Shown: positions 17,239 through 27,239 of the stretch, piece after piece | How positions within the stretch are numbered: the stretch's first letter is position 1 | Layout of the letters: every line of letters begins with the position of its first letter | Origin: Brytella acorum | GTDB taxonomy: Bacteria; Pseudomonadota; Alphaproteobacteria; Acetobacterales; Acetobacteraceae | Reading direction: 5' to 3' | DNA length: 64,000 nt | NCBI RefSeq assembly: GCF_029309905.1 | Contig: NZ_JARBJP010000002.1 | Location: 248,001 to 312,000 of the forward strand | Position numbers and translations under genes: made by a program | Notes under the pieces: generated by a model | Seen by the model: the letters and a program-made list of their open reading frames with translations, nothing else | What the model was told of the DNA's origin: nothing | Databases searched by the model: none

Positions 17239-20200
17239 TGGTTGATCCCCTTGTTTCACCTCCGGCTGAGAAAAACCGGCCGCGATCCACGCTTCGCCGT
17301 GTCCTCAGATGGAGCGTTCTTCTCGGGCTTGGTGTCCCTGCCGGTCTGATCGGTGTCGCGGTCGGCGTCCTTCTGATCGGCGCCAACACCTCCGGCGGCC
17401 GCCACCTGATCGAGCGGCAGACCACCGCCCTGACCGGGGGCATGGTCAAGATCGAGGGGCTTGGCGGACGATTCCCCGATGACCTGCATCTGCGGCGTCT
17501 GACGTTGCGCGATGACAAGGGCCTATGGCTGGAACTCGATGCGCTGCATCTGGCCTGGTCGCCGCTTTCGCTTGTGAGGCTTGACGTCAGCGCCTCGCTG
17601 CTTTCCGCCGATCGTCTGGCGATCCCGCGTCTGCCCGCACCGTCGTCTTCCCCGACGACCACGACCAAAAGTACCGCTCCGTCCAGCCTGAAATTCGGAA
17701 TCGATGTCGCGAAAATCCATATCGGTCGACTGGAGGTGGGCGCGCCCGTCGCGGGCGTCGCGGCCGTTTTCGCCTTGGACGGGAACGTTCACCTCGCGGA
17801 TCTGGCGCCCGTTCTCGATGGCCTGGCGGTAGACAGGCTTCCCGACGCCGCCGTCGCCGTGCAGCTCAGGCGGCTGGATGCCGACGGGCAGATCCGGCTG
17901 ACGGCGGTGACACCGCGCCGGGCCATCAATCTTCATCTCGACGCGCGCGACGGCGCGGGCGGTTTCATTACAGCGCTCGCCGGGCTCGAGACGCTCGATC
18001 CGGCGGTACTGCGCGTGGATCTGCACGGCCCGCTCCATGATGAGGTTCTGGATTTCGGCGCGACGGCCGGGCCCGCGAACGCGTCTGTCACCGGGCGGCT
18101 GAACCTGCTGGATAAAAGCACCGATCTCACGATCCGGGCCCACGCCCCGGCAATGACCCTCAGGCCGGGCGTGGGCTGGAACGACATCAGCCTGGATGCG
18201 AAACTGCATGGCCCCCTGAGCGCGCCGATGGGGCAGGGGCATCTTCTGGTGGACGCGCTGGCGGCGGCCGGTGCGGGGGTGGGCAGGCTGCGGGCGAGTT
18301 TCGAGGGCCAGGAGGCAGCCCGGCCCGGCGATTCAACGCTCAGTCTCCATCTCGCCGCCGATGGCGTCAGCCTTCCCGGAGCGCAGCCGACGCTTCTGGC
18401 CGGAGCCCCCCTGACCCTCGACGTGTTCTTCAAGCCCGACGCTGACGGAAGACCGCTTCAACTCGCCCTCAATCACGCGCTGGCGCAGGTGACGGGGCAG
18501 GTGCGTCTCCAGCCCGCGCCTCGGGGCGCGCTGGACGTCATATTGCCCGATCTTGCCCCGTTGGCCCGGATCGGTGGCGCGGACGTCCGTGGTCATGCCG
18601 TGCTGCACACTGTGTTCTCGCTTCCCGAAAAGGCGCAGGACGCGAGCAGCCTCAAACTCACCGGCGATCTCGGCATCACGGGTGGCGTGAAGGCCGCCGT
18701 CGGGTTGATCGGTTCCGACGGGCATCTTGCGGTCGATGCGTCCATGATCCCGCACGGTCCGAAAGATCGCATTGTCACCCTGAAACAGGTCGCGCTCGAC
18801 GGGGCGACGCTGCATTTTCAGGACAGTGGAAGTGTGACGCTCGGCGAGCGGAATTCGGTCAGGACGGATGCGACGCTGGGCCTCACCGATTTTTCCAGAA
18901 TATCGCCTTCCATCAAAGGTCATTCGGATCTGACGCTGCATGCTGAGGGGCCCCTCGACGATCTGGCGGCTTCACTGCATCTGGACAGTGTTTTCGGTGC
19001 CTATGACGTGCCCGCGGGACCGATCGTGCTCGATGCCGTGTTCTCGCATCTGCCGGGTCTGGCCACGGGCACGATCAAGGCTTCGGGCACGCTGGATCGC
19101 GCGAAGCTGGCGATCGATGCGGCGCTCGACCGCAATGCGGCGGGCGCGACGCATGTCGCACTCAACGCCTTCGACTGGAACAGCGTGCAGGGAAAAGGCG
19201 ATCTGACCTTCCCGAAGAACGGCAAGGTGCCGCTCGGCAATCTGGACCTCGGCGTGAAGCGGCTGGCCGATTTCAGCGCCCTGACCGGCCAGAAGCTCGG
19301 AGGGCATCTGACGCTTGCGATGCGTACGACGCAGCCCGGCGGGCAGGACGCGCCGCTGGTGCGGGTGGCGCTGGATGGCGCGCTTCAGTCCGCGATGGCG
19401 AGCGTCTCGCATCTTCAACTGGGCGGAACGGTAGCGAACCCCGTCGACAGGCCGGATCTCGATTTGAAGCTCGATCTCGCGGGACTTGCGGCGCGGGGCG
19501 TGACGGGGACGCTCCAGGCGACGGCGAAGGGGCCGATGTCGGACCTGGCCCTGACCACCCGGGGCGCGTTGCAAAATGTCGCCGGTGGCCCCGCTGTGCT
19601 CGACACGGCGCTGCGGCTCGACCTGCCGAAAAAGAACGTTCGCATCGATCGTCTGAACGCCAGCGTGAAGGGCGACGCGGTGCATCTGCTTTCACCGGCG
19701 GCGGTCGATTTCGGCACGATCATGGGTGTCGATCACCTGCGCGCGACACTGACACCGCCGCATGGCCGACCCGCGACCCTTGACCTTGCCGGTACGTTCA
19801 AACCCGCCCTCAATGTGACGGCGCGGTTCGACAGCCTGACCCCCGCGCTTGCGACGCCGTTCGTCGCGGGGCTTTCCGCCTCCGGAACGCTCGACGGGCA
19901 GGCCCGCGTGACAGGTACGCTGGCCAAGCCCCAGGGACAGATCACGGTGCGCGGTCGTGATCTGCGTATGAGCGAGGGCAATGCGGCCGCGTTCCCGGCC
20001 GCCTCCATCGATGTCTCGGCCCGTCTTCAGGGCGATACGGCCCAGCTCGATGCGGACATGAAAGCCGGAACGCAGGTGACACTCGCCGTGCGTGGCGCCG
20101 TGCCGACCAACAGCGCGGGCCGCATGAACGTTAGGGCCAATGGCCAGATCGATCTTTCCGTCGCGGATTCGATTCTCGGCGCTCAGGGGGTTTCGACCGC

Positions 20201-21437
20201 TGGTATCGTCGCGATCGATGTCGGCGCGCAGGGGACTCTGGCCGCCCCCAGGGCGACAGGCCGTGTCGAGCTGAGGCATGCGAGTGTCGACGACTATGCC
20301 CAGGGCGCGCGACTGCATGACATCAACGGCGCATTGGTCTCGAACGGCGAGAACGTCACGATCGAGAACCTTGTCGCCCATGCGGGAGCCGGAACCATCG
20401 GCGTGAGCGGGATGATCGGCGTTTTTCGTCCCGGTCTTCCCGTCGATCTGCATATCGTAGCCGACAAGGCACAGCCGATTTCGAGCGATCTGCTGTCGGC
20501 CACGATCAAAGCCGATCTGAAAATCAACGGTCAGGCCGCCTCGCGTCTCGATGTCGATGGCCGCGTGATCATTCCGACGGCCACGATCAATATTCCGAAC
20601 TCGATGCCCGCCTCGGTGCCGCAACTCGATGTCGTGCGTCCGGGGGAGAAGCGGGACGTGGAGGCCGCGTCTTCACGGGTGATCGGACTGAATATCGACG
20701 TGATCTCGCCGGGCGAACTGTTCGTGCGCGGTCATGGTCTGGATGCCGAGATGCTGGGCAAGCTGCATCTGGGCGGCCTGACGTCCGCACCGGCCATCAG
20801 CGGCGGTTTCACGCTGAGACGCGGCAATTTCAACCTCGCGGGCGTCAATCTCAACTTCACGCAGGGTCGCGTGAGTTTCGACGGGAGCGGCGTCACGCAC
20901 AAGCTCGATCCGACACTGGATTTCCGCGCGGACCGCAATGTCGAGGGCACGCTCGCGAGCCTCAACGTCACCGGCTATGCCAGCGCGCCCAAGATCGATT
21001 TTACGTCCGTGCCCGAGGAACCCCGCGATCAGGTGCTCGCGATGCTCCTGTTCGGCACGACCACGGCAAAGCTGTCGACCACGCAGCTTGCCGAATTAGC
21101 CGCCGCCGTGGCGCAGATCGCCGGTGGCTCCTCGTTCGATCCGCTTTCAAAAGTGCGCAACGCGCTGGGGCTGGATCGCCTGGCGCTTGGCGGCGGCAGT
21201 GGCGTCAACAATGGCGGCGCGAGCGTGGAAGCCGGTAAATACGTCATGAAGGGCGTGTATGTCGGCGCCAAGCAGGCCACCTCCGGATCGGGCACGCAAG
21301 CTCAGGTGCAGGTCGATCTCACACGTCATCTCAAGCTCAATACGACGGTGGGGACGGGAGGGCAGGTCACCGGCTTCACCACGCCTGAAAACGATCCGGG
21401 CTCCAGTGTGGGACTGAGCTGGAAAATCGACTACTGA
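17238..21437 (+). CDS. tamB: Translocation and assembly module protein TamB
   Basis: Large inner-membrane-anchored periplasmic protein thought to bridge to TamA and carry lipids or assist outer-membrane proteins. It has 1399 residues, one N-terminal membrane segment (about 24-48), a long beta-rich AsmA/TamB-like body of repeated amphipathic strands, and the C-terminal TamB (DUF490) domain at about 1050-1399 ending in VGLSWKIDY. It starts within the tamA stop (TGATG), so the pair is coupled. Its last 7 bases overlap the convergent TPR glycosyltransferase gene. Confidence 0.93.
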   Translation: MVDPLVSPPAEKNRPRSTLRRVLRWSVLLGLGVPAGLIGVAVGVLLIGANTSGGRHLIERQTTALTGGMVKIEGLGGRFPDDLHLRRLTLRDDKGLWLELDALHLAWSPLSLVRLDVSASLLSADRLAIPRLPAPSSSPTTTTKSTAPSSLKFGIDVAKIHIGRLEVGAPVAGVAAVFALDGNVHLADLAPVLDGLAVDRLPDAAVAVQLRRLDADGQIRLTAVTPRRAINLHLDARDGAGGFITALAGLETLDPAVLRVDLHGPLHDEVLDFGATAGPANASVTGRLNLLDKSTDLTIRAHAPAMTLRPGVGWNDISLDAKLHGPLSAPMGQGHLLVDALAAAGAGVGRLRASFEGQEAARPGDSTLSLHLAADGVSLPGAQPTLLAGAPLTLDVFFKPDADGRPLQLALNHALAQVTGQVRLQPAPRGALDVILPDLAPLARIGGADVRGHAVLHTVFSLPEKAQDASSLKLTGDLGITGGVKAAVGLIGSDGHLAVDASMIPHGPKDRIVTLKQVALDGATLHFQDSGSVTLGERNSVRTDATLGLTDFSRISPSIKGHSDLTLHAEGPLDDLAASLHLDSVFGAYDVPAGPIVLDAVFSHLPGLATGTIKASGTLDRAKLAIDAALDRNAAGATHVALNAFDWNSVQGKGDLTFPKNGKVPLGNLDLGVKRLADFSALTGQKLGGHLTLAMRTTQPGGQDAPLVRVALDGALQSAMASVSHLQLGGTVANPVDRPDLDLKLDLAGLAARGVTGTLQATAKGPMSDLALTTRGALQNVAGGPAVLDTALRLDLPKKNVRIDRLNASVKGDAVHLLSPAAVDFGTIMGVDHLRATLTPPHGRPATLDLAGTFKPALNVTARFDSLTPALATPFVAGLSASGTLDGQARVTGTLAKPQGQITVRGRDLRMSEGNAAAFPAASIDVSARLQGDTAQLDADMKAGTQVTLAVRGAVPTNSAGRMNVRANGQIDLSVADSILGAQGVSTAGIVAIDVGAQGTLAAPRATGRVELRHASVDDYAQGARLHDINGALVSNGENVTIENLVAHAGAGTIGVSGMIGVFRPGLPVDLHIVADKAQPISSDLLSATIKADLKINGQAASRLDVDGRVIIPTATINIPNSMPASVPQLDVVRPGEKRDVEAASSRVIGLNIDVISPGELFVRGHGLDAEMLGKLHLGGLTSAPAISGGFTLRRGNFNLAGVNLNFTQGRVSFDGSGVTHKLDPTLDFRADRNVEGTLASLNVTGYASAPKIDFTSVPEEPRDQVLAMLLFGTTTAKLSTTQLAELAAAVAQIAGGSSFDPLSKVRNALGLDRLALGGGSGVNNGGASVEAGKYVMKGVYVGAKQATSGSGTQAQVQVDLTRHLKLNTTVGTGGQVTGFTTPENDPGSSVGLSWKIDY

Positions 21438-22945
21438 ACGCGGCTTCGCGCGGCCTCTTCCAGCATTCGGGCGACGCGTTCGACTACGCCGGGCCAGTCC
21501 CAGGGGCGGGACTGCCGGACGATCGTCAGGTTCGGATACCAGGGGCTGTCGGTCCGGTCGTGCAGCCAGCGCCAGCAGGCATTGACACGGTCCATCATGA
21601 GCACGCGCTTGCCCATACCACCCGCGAGATGGACGACGGAGGTATCGACGGAGACGACGATGTCGAGATTGTCGATCAACGCGGCGGTGTCGTCCATGTC
21701 ATGGAGATCGGACGTGAAGTCGACGATATGTTGGGGATCGTCAGCCAGTTGTTCGCTGGCCGGGCCTTTCTGGAGACTGTAGAGCGTCACATCGTCCAGT
21801 GCGCGCAGCATCGCAAGCCGGGATAGCGGCACTGAACGGCGCTGATCGAGCATATGGGCCTCGGGATTGTCCGGTCGCGGCGCGCCGCCCCAGACCAGAC
21901 CGACGCGCAGCTTGCGGTCATCCTTCAGGCGATCCCGCCAGCGGGCGCTTTTTTCCGGATCGGCGCTCAGATAGGGAACGGCCGCCCCGAAAGGCGTCCG
22001 CGTCGCCATGAACGCGCGCGGCAGACTGATGAACGGGCAATGATAGTCGAATTCGGGACGTTCTCCGCCGACCTGGACGATCTCCACGCCTTCTACACGC
22101 TGCGTCAGTCGTGCGAGGCTCTCCGAGCCCCAGACCGTGATGCGTGCTCCGCGTTCCGCCAGTGGCGGAAGAAAGCGAAGATACATGAGCGTATCCCCCA
22201 GGCCTTCTTCCTGTGTCACCAGCACGCGCTTGTCCTTCAGATCCAGTGACGGCGTGATATTGGGCAGGAGGGTCTCGTGGGGAAGCTGTGAATGGCCCGG
22301 CAGCTTCAGGCGCCACTCATGTTCCGTCCAGCCCTGGGCGAAATGCCCGGCCTTGAGAAGCGTGATCGAATAATTCAGGCGGATCTGCGCATGCGCGGGC
22401 GCTTTCATGATCGCATGGCGATAGAGTGTCAGGGCCTCTTCGAAACGGTCCTGCGTCGTGAACAGCACCGCGAGATTGGCGCAGACTGTAGGATCGTCGG
22501 GACGTTCGGCGTGTTCGCGTTCGAGAATGGCGATGGCCTCGTCGAACCGTCCGGCCTGCGTCAGGATGGAGACCAGCAATGTCAGGGCCGGACGATGCTT
22601 TGGACGTCCGACAAGACAGCGGCGAACGGCGATTTCGGCCTCTTCCAGACGCCCCATCTGCTCGAGAAGCGTTGCGCGCAGTTCGATGAGCCGCAGTTCC
22701 TCGGGAACGTCTTCCAGCAAACGGTTGACGGTGTGGAGCAGATCCTCGCGGCGATTTGTCGCCACGGCGTCGGGAAGGATCTCGACCAGAGGATGGACCC
22801 CGATCTGATGATCCCGTCCGGCATCGAAAGCCGCTATGGCCAGTTCGTCGGCCTGACCATTACGAAAGAGCGCACGCAGCCTCGCCGACGGTGCTTCCGT
22901 CTCCGTCGGAGGGCGAGGTGATCCCGTCAACGTCTCGTCATGCAT
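21431..22945 (-). CDS. TPR-repeat protein with C-terminal glycosyltransferase-like domain
   Basis: About 504 residues. The first 230 are tetratricopeptide repeats (for example GRLEEAEIAVRRCLVGRP and GRFDEAIAILEREHAERP). The rest resembles the GT9/GT41-like fold, with an EEGLGDTLMYLRF motif, WGGAPRPDN, and the nucleotide-sugar block VSVDTSVVHLAGGMGK. The open frame extends to 23059, but that part runs into the upstream response regulator; the ATG at 22945, 10 bases after that gene's stop, is the better start. The acceptor is unknown; homologues act on proteins or surface glycans. A second protein of the same design is at 55657-57405. Confidence 0.82.
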   Translation of the reverse strand: MHDETLTGSPRPPTETEAPSARLRALFRNGQADELAIAAFDAGRDHQIGVHPLVEILPDAVATNRREDLLHTVNRLLEDVPEELRLIELRATLLEQMGRLEEAEIAVRRCLVGRPKHRPALTLLVSILTQAGRFDEAIAILEREHAERPDDPTVCANLAVLFTTQDRFEEALTLYRHAIMKAPAHAQIRLNYSITLLKAGHFAQGWTEHEWRLKLPGHSQLPHETLLPNITPSLDLKDKRVLVTQEEGLGDTLMYLRFLPPLAERGARITVWGSESLARLTQRVEGVEIVQVGGERPEFDYHCPFISLPRAFMATRTPFGAAVPYLSADPEKSARWRDRLKDDRKLRVGLVWGGAPRPDNPEAHMLDQRRSVPLSRLAMLRALDDVTLYSLQKGPASEQLADDPQHIVDFTSDLHDMDDTAALIDNLDIVVSVDTSVVHLAGGMGKRVLMMDRVNACWRWLHDRTDSPWYPNLTIVRQSRPWDWPGVVERVARMLEEAARSRVQ

Positions 22946-22955
22946 GCCGGGAAGA

Positions 22956-23342
22956 TCAGTGTGAACTGCGGTCGGCGGCCACGGCCTTGAGCGCGTCGAA
23001 GACATGCGCCATCGGATAGGGCTTGCTGATGACACGGTCCTTCGGCCTGAGAGCGTCACCCAGGCAGGTCAGGGAAGCGCCATGCCCGCTCGTGAAAATG
23101 ACGGGCAGGTCCGGCCAGAGTGTGCGCGCTTCGTGGCTGAGCGCCTTGCCGTTCCCGTCAGGCAGGGAGATGTCGGTGATCATGGCATCCAGCCCGCGCG
23201 TGGATGTGAGATATCGCATGGCTTCGGCGCAGCTCTCGGCTTCGAGGACCGTGACGTTGCACTCTTCCAGATATTCCGCGAGGCAGGCGCGGATCAGGAA
23301 GTCGTCCTCGACCAGCAGCACTGATATTTGTCTGCTCATCAT
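22956..23342 (-). CDS. Single-domain response regulator
   Basis: CheY-like receiver of about 128 residues with no output domain. The acidic pair Glu12-Asp13 (VEDD), the phospho-acceptor Asp57 in MITDISLPDGNG and Lys107 in SKPY are all in place. The frame continues upstream to 23420, but ATG codons at 23342/23339 fit the domain start. It ends 10 bases before the TPR glycosyltransferase, so the two may share a transcript. No histidine kinase is encoded nearby, so its partner is unlinked. Confidence 0.88.
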   Translation of the reverse strand: MMSRQISVLLVEDDFLIRACLAEYLEECNVTVLEAESCAEAMRYLTSTRGLDAMITDISLPDGNGKALSHEARTLWPDLPVIFTSGHGASLTCLGDALRPKDRVISKPYPMAHVFDALKAVAADRSSH

Positions 23343-23388
23343 GGGCAAAACCTTGTCAGAAAGCACGGGGCCGCAATGCTGATGTCTG

Positions 23389-24189
23389 TCATGACGACCA
23401 GTTCTTTTCGAAGTCGGCATAAAGCGTCAATCCGCCATCGACGTAAAGCATCTGGCCGGTGATATAGGACGCGCTTTCCGACGCCAGAAAAAGCAGCGGC
23501 TCCGCAATTTCGCGTGCTTCTCCGGGGCGGCCCATCGGAATGTGATCGGACACCGCCTTATATGCCTTGGGGTCATGGATCCAGGCGTCATTCATCGGCG
23601 TGACGATGGCTCCTGGTGCCACTCCATTCACGCGGATTCCATGACGCGCATATTCTAGCGCCAGGGTCTGTACGATATTGCCGACCGCGCCTTTGCTGGC
23701 GGAATACGCGAGATATTGAGGTTTGGGAATCTTCTGATGCACTGAACTGGTCACGAGAATCGTGCCTCTGAGATCATGCTGGCGCCAGTATTTGAGCGCG
23801 GCGCGGGCACAAAGGACGACGCTCGTCACGTTGACCGCCATGACATGATTGAAGTCTTCGAGCACGACGTCTTCGGAGGGGACCTCCTTCTGGATGCCGG
23901 CGTTGCAGATCAGGACATCCAGCCCGCCAAGGGCTGCGAGACTGTCATGCATCACACGGTCCACATCCGCGGCGAGCGCCATGTCGCCCGGCGCGATCAC
24001 ATGCTCTCCGGCGTCAACCCTCTTCATGGTCTTGCGAAGATCATGAAGAGAATCCTCACGCCGCGCGTTGATGGCGACGCGCGCGCCTTCCGCCGCGAAA
24101 GCCTGGGCGGTCGCGGCTCCGATTCCCTGGGAAGCGCCCGTAATAAGGACGGACTTTCCCATGAAACGGTGAGGAGATGACGTGTTCAT
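23389..24189 (-). CDS. Short-chain dehydrogenase/reductase, glucose-1-dehydrogenase-like
   Basis: Classical NAD(P)-dependent SDR of 266 residues. The cofactor motif TGASQGIG is at 17-24, NAG in LICNAG in the middle, the catalytic Tyr and Lys in YSASK, and the C-terminal block GQMLYVDGGLTLYADF resembles glucose-1-dehydrogenase-type SDRs. The ATG at 24189 has an AGGACAGGA ribosome site and begins in a typical place; the longer frame to 24252 adds no domain. The substrate cannot be assigned beyond a sugar or polyol oxidoreductase guess. Confidence 0.85.
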   Translation of the reverse strand: MNTSSPHRFMGKSVLITGASQGIGAATAQAFAAEGARVAINARREDSLHDLRKTMKRVDAGEHVIAPGDMALAADVDRVMHDSLAALGGLDVLICNAGIQKEVPSEDVVLEDFNHVMAVNVTSVVLCARAALKYWRQHDLRGTILVTSSVHQKIPKPQYLAYSASKGAVGNIVQTLALEYARHGIRVNGVAPGAIVTPMNDAWIHDPKAYKAVSDHIPMGRPGEAREIAEPLLFLASESASYITGQMLYVDGGLTLYADFEKNWSS

Positions 24190-24323
24190 CAGGTTCCTGT
24201 CCTTCGGGTTGCCGGGAAACCGTTCGAGGCGCCCGGTATCCCTGTCGATCAATCGCAGTATCGTGCGGAATAAACGCGAAGGATCGCCGAAAGATGCAGA
24301 TGGAAAATGCGGCTTGAAGGAAT

Positions 24324-24914
24324 TCAGGCAGCTTTCATCGTGGCTGTGAGTTCCTGAAGGACTGTGGTGGGGTCCTTGTTTTCCAGAACCGCCACTTCCG
24401 AGACGAAGCGTTCCTGAGCGGCTTCGAAGAGTTTGCGTTCACTGAAGCTGCCGTCGAGACTGTCGACGTTGCGACGGAGGTCACGCAGGACTTCCGCGAT
24501 CTGGATCAGGTCGCCCGAGTTGATCTTTTCCTGGTAGGCGACCGCACGACGGGCCCACATGCCTTTGCTGACATGAGGCTTGCCCTTGATGATCGCCATG
24601 GCCTTCTCGACGATGTCACGCGTGACGATCTTGCGAAGGCCAGCCTTGCGCGCCTTCGTCAGCGGAATGCGCAGCGTCATCTGGTTGCCGGGGAAGGAAA
24701 TCTGGATCATCTCCAGCGTCGTGCCGACGATTTCCTCCATTCCGATACGATCGACACGGCCCACGCCATGGGCCGCGTAGACGATGGAATCACCGACCTT
24801 GAACGGGTCTTTGTCGTCTTCGTAGTCGTCGGCCTGGCTTGCGGTCAGCGCGGCGGCGCTCCGCGCCATCGCATCCGTCATTCCCCCCTTGGGAGGCGTC
24901 TTGAATGTATTCAT
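24324..24914 (-). CDS. CarD-family transcription regulator
   Basis: CarD/CdnL-type protein of 196 residues that binds RNA polymerase beta and stabilises promoter complexes, including at rRNA promoters in relatives. The Tudor-like RNA-polymerase-interacting domain (DPFKVGDSIVYAAHGVGRV, about residues 35-95) is followed by a helical DNA-binding domain (about 105-190). The N-terminal 30 residues are flexible. It is expressed alone: AT-rich, promoter-like sequence (GATAATAT) lies directly upstream, and the flanking genes are separated by more than 80 bases. Confidence 0.92.
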   Translation of the reverse strand: MNTFKTPPKGGMTDAMARSAAALTASQADDYEDDKDPFKVGDSIVYAAHGVGRVDRIGMEEIVGTTLEMIQISFPGNQMTLRIPLTKARKAGLRKIVTRDIVEKAMAIIKGKPHVSKGMWARRAVAYQEKINSGDLIQIAEVLRDLRRNVDSLDGSFSERKLFEAAQERFVSEVAVLENKDPTTVLQELTATMKAA

Positions 24915-24997
24915 GCCGCTATATTATCACAAATCTGGATTGTTGTCTCGTGGTCGGCCACGCGCTGTTCCAGGCATGACCGATCACAGGACCCCGT

Positions 24998-25873
24998 TCA
25001 GGGTTGAACGCCGTTTCTGGCGATAACCGGCGGTTCCGGCTGCGCTCCGATCGGCTGAAGAAGGTCGATCTCGATCGTTCGCGCCATCGCCAGCATCGGA
25101 AGAGCGTGCGAGCCGGGGCGGAAGGGGGCCTGTAAATCGCGGCCACTCTTGTCGAGTGCCTGGAAGATGAAGCCCACGAGGCTTGAACCCAGCGGGGTGA
25201 TCCAGCCGAGCGTCTGTACGGTCGAGAGCGGCAGAACGATGCAGAACAGATGCGTGACCATCAGGGGCAGCGCGGAATATTGCACGGGCAGAGGCGTGTT
25301 GCGAATGCGCTCAAGACCGCCCTGCGCGTTGGACAGGTCGGCGAGAATGCGATCCACAAATCCCTGGGTTGCGCCGTCGAGGCCCAGCTTCTGGGTTGCC
25401 CTGAGGGTCTCGATCCCGATTTCGTAAAGCAGCGCGTTGGGCTTATTGGTTCGCGACATGACTTTTTCGTACATTTCCGGGCTCAGGAGACGTTTGGCGT
25501 CCGGTCCCTGCTCGATGCCCGAAAGAGCCGTGCGGAGAAGATAGGGATAGGCGGCCATGGCCTGGGCGAGATCGGGTCGTCCGCGCAGCAGCGTCGCGGC
25601 CTGCCGGGCGAAGGATCGCGTATTGTTGACGATGGCGCCCCACAATGTGCGCCCCTCCCACCAACGCGAATAGGCGGCATTGTTGCGCAGCGTCAAAAAG
25701 AGAGCGAGGGCCGACCCCATCAGGGAGATGGGCAGTGTCGGCTGCTCCATCCACTCCTGATGGTAGATCTGATAGCCCACCACCACCGTGATGTCCCAGA
25801 TGGCGAGAATGACGAGCGGGACGGCGATTTCCCGCATGAGAATCCATAGTCCATGACGATTGTCGACGATCAA
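24998..25873 (-). CDS. Bestrophin-family (UPF0187) membrane channel
   Basis: Inner-membrane protein of 291 residues related to bestrophin ion channels. An N-terminal pair of hydrophobic helices (about 12-34 and 47-62) is followed by the conserved RNNAAYSRWWEGRTLWGAI block (63-81), and a second hydrophobic pair occurs near 200-235 (LPLMVTHLFCIVLPLS). Bacterial homologues conduct cations or anions; ion choice cannot be read here. It stands alone upstream of carD and divergent from the formaldehyde dehydrogenase gene. Confidence 0.85.
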   Translation of the reverse strand: MIVDNRHGLWILMREIAVPLVILAIWDITVVVGYQIYHQEWMEQPTLPISLMGSALALFLTLRNNAAYSRWWEGRTLWGAIVNNTRSFARQAATLLRGRPDLAQAMAAYPYLLRTALSGIEQGPDAKRLLSPEMYEKVMSRTNKPNALLYEIGIETLRATQKLGLDGATQGFVDRILADLSNAQGGLERIRNTPLPVQYSALPLMVTHLFCIVLPLSTVQTLGWITPLGSSLVGFIFQALDKSGRDLQAPFRPGSHALPMLAMARTIEIDLLQPIGAQPEPPVIARNGVQP

Positions 25874-26008
25874 GACGCGATCATCCTCTCATTGTTGTAT
25901 AGGGGAGCATCTTGGCAGGAACGGGTCGATGAGACACTGTTGCCGACGGATTCGTCATGCTTTGTCGCATGGCATGCTTGATCGATGGTCAGTGGGAGAA
26001 CCTTCAGC

Positions 26009-27124
26009 ATGGACGTCAGGGCAGCGATCGCATTCGAGGCGGGTAAACCTCTGGAGATCGATACGGTTCAACTGGACGGGCCGAAAAGCGGCGAGGTTCT
26101 GGTCGAGATCAAGGCCACCGGCCTTTGCCATACCGACAAGTTCACATTGTCGGGCGCCGACCCGGAAGGGCTGTTTCCCGCCATTCTGGGGCATGAAGGG
26201 GCGGGGATCGTTCGTGAAGTCGGCTCCGGCGTGACCTCCCTGCGACCGGGTGACCACGTCATCCCCCTGTACACGCCGGAATGTCGCCAGTGTAAGTCCT
26301 GCCTGTCGCGCAAGACCAACCTCTGCACCTCCATCCGCGCCACGCAGGGTAAGGGCCTGATGCCCGACGGGACTTCACGGTTTTCTTACAAAGGAAAGCC
26401 GGTTCATCATTATATGGGCTGCTCGACCTTCGCGAATTTCACGGTCCTGCCGGAAATCGCGCTGGCGAAAATTCGCGAGGACGCCCCTTTCGACAAGGTC
26501 TGCTACATCGGCTGCGGCGTTACGACCGGCATTGGCGCGGTCATGTTCACCGCCAGGGTCGAACCTGATTCGACGGTCGTCGTGTTCGGTCTCGGCGGGA
26601 TCGGGCTGAATGTCATCCAGGGCGCGAAAATGGTCGGCGCGCGTCAGATCATCGGCGTGGATCTCAATCCCGCGCGCGAGGCGATCGGGCGCGAGTTCGG
26701 CATGACCCATTTCGTCAACCCGGCCGATCTTGGCGAGAACGGCGATCTCGTCGGCCATATCGTCGAACTGACGGGAGGCGGCGCCGACTACACATTCGAG
26801 TGCATCGGCAACGTGAAGCTCATGCGTCAGGCGCTTGAGTGCGCCCATCGTGGTTGGGGCGTTTCCTGCGTGATCGGCGTTGCCGGAGCCGGGCAGGAAA
26901 TCAGCACGCGTCCGTTCCAGCTCGTGACCGGACGGCGGTGGATCGGCTCGGCGTTTGGCGGCGCGAGAGGCCGGACCGACGTTCCGAAGATCGTGGACAT
27001 GTACATGGACGGACGCATCAATATCGACAGTCTGATCACGCAGCATCTCAGGCTTGATCAGATCAACGAAGGCTTCGACCTGATGACGCAGGGCAAGAGC
27101 ATCCGCTCGGTCGTCGAATACTGA
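26009..27124 (+). CDS. frmA: S-(hydroxymethyl)glutathione dehydrogenase / class III alcohol dehydrogenase
   Basis: Oxidises the spontaneous formaldehyde-glutathione adduct to S-formylglutathione with NAD. The 371-residue protein has catalytic-zinc ligands Cys40 and His62-Glu63 plus the CGVTTG cysteine near 169, structural-zinc cysteines 92, 95, 98 and 106, and a GLGGIG Rossmann motif. The ATG at 26009 (MDVRAAIAF) has GGGAG upstream; the frame from 25985 adds 8 unneeded residues. S-formylglutathione hydrolase is two genes downstream, giving the standard glutathione-dependent formaldehyde detoxification pair. gshB, which makes glutathione, is elsewhere in the window. Confidence 0.93.
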   Translation: MDVRAAIAFEAGKPLEIDTVQLDGPKSGEVLVEIKATGLCHTDKFTLSGADPEGLFPAILGHEGAGIVREVGSGVTSLRPGDHVIPLYTPECRQCKSCLSRKTNLCTSIRATQGKGLMPDGTSRFSYKGKPVHHYMGCSTFANFTVLPEIALAKIREDAPFDKVCYIGCGVTTGIGAVMFTARVEPDSTVVVFGLGGIGLNVIQGAKMVGARQIIGVDLNPAREAIGREFGMTHFVNPADLGENGDLVGHIVELTGGGADYTFECIGNVKLMRQALECAHRGWGVSCVIGVAGAGQEISTRPFQLVTGRRWIGSAFGGARGRTDVPKIVDMYMDGRINIDSLITQHLRLDQINEGFDLMTQGKSIRSVVEY

Positions 27125-27239
27125 AGTCAGACGGTACGGCCTTGATCCTTGCGCTGAGCGGTCGTCCCGTTAAAACACGGCTGAACATGACGGGACGCTG
27201 GGCCATCGGGGCGGCCTCCCGGCAACGGAGGATCGAGAC

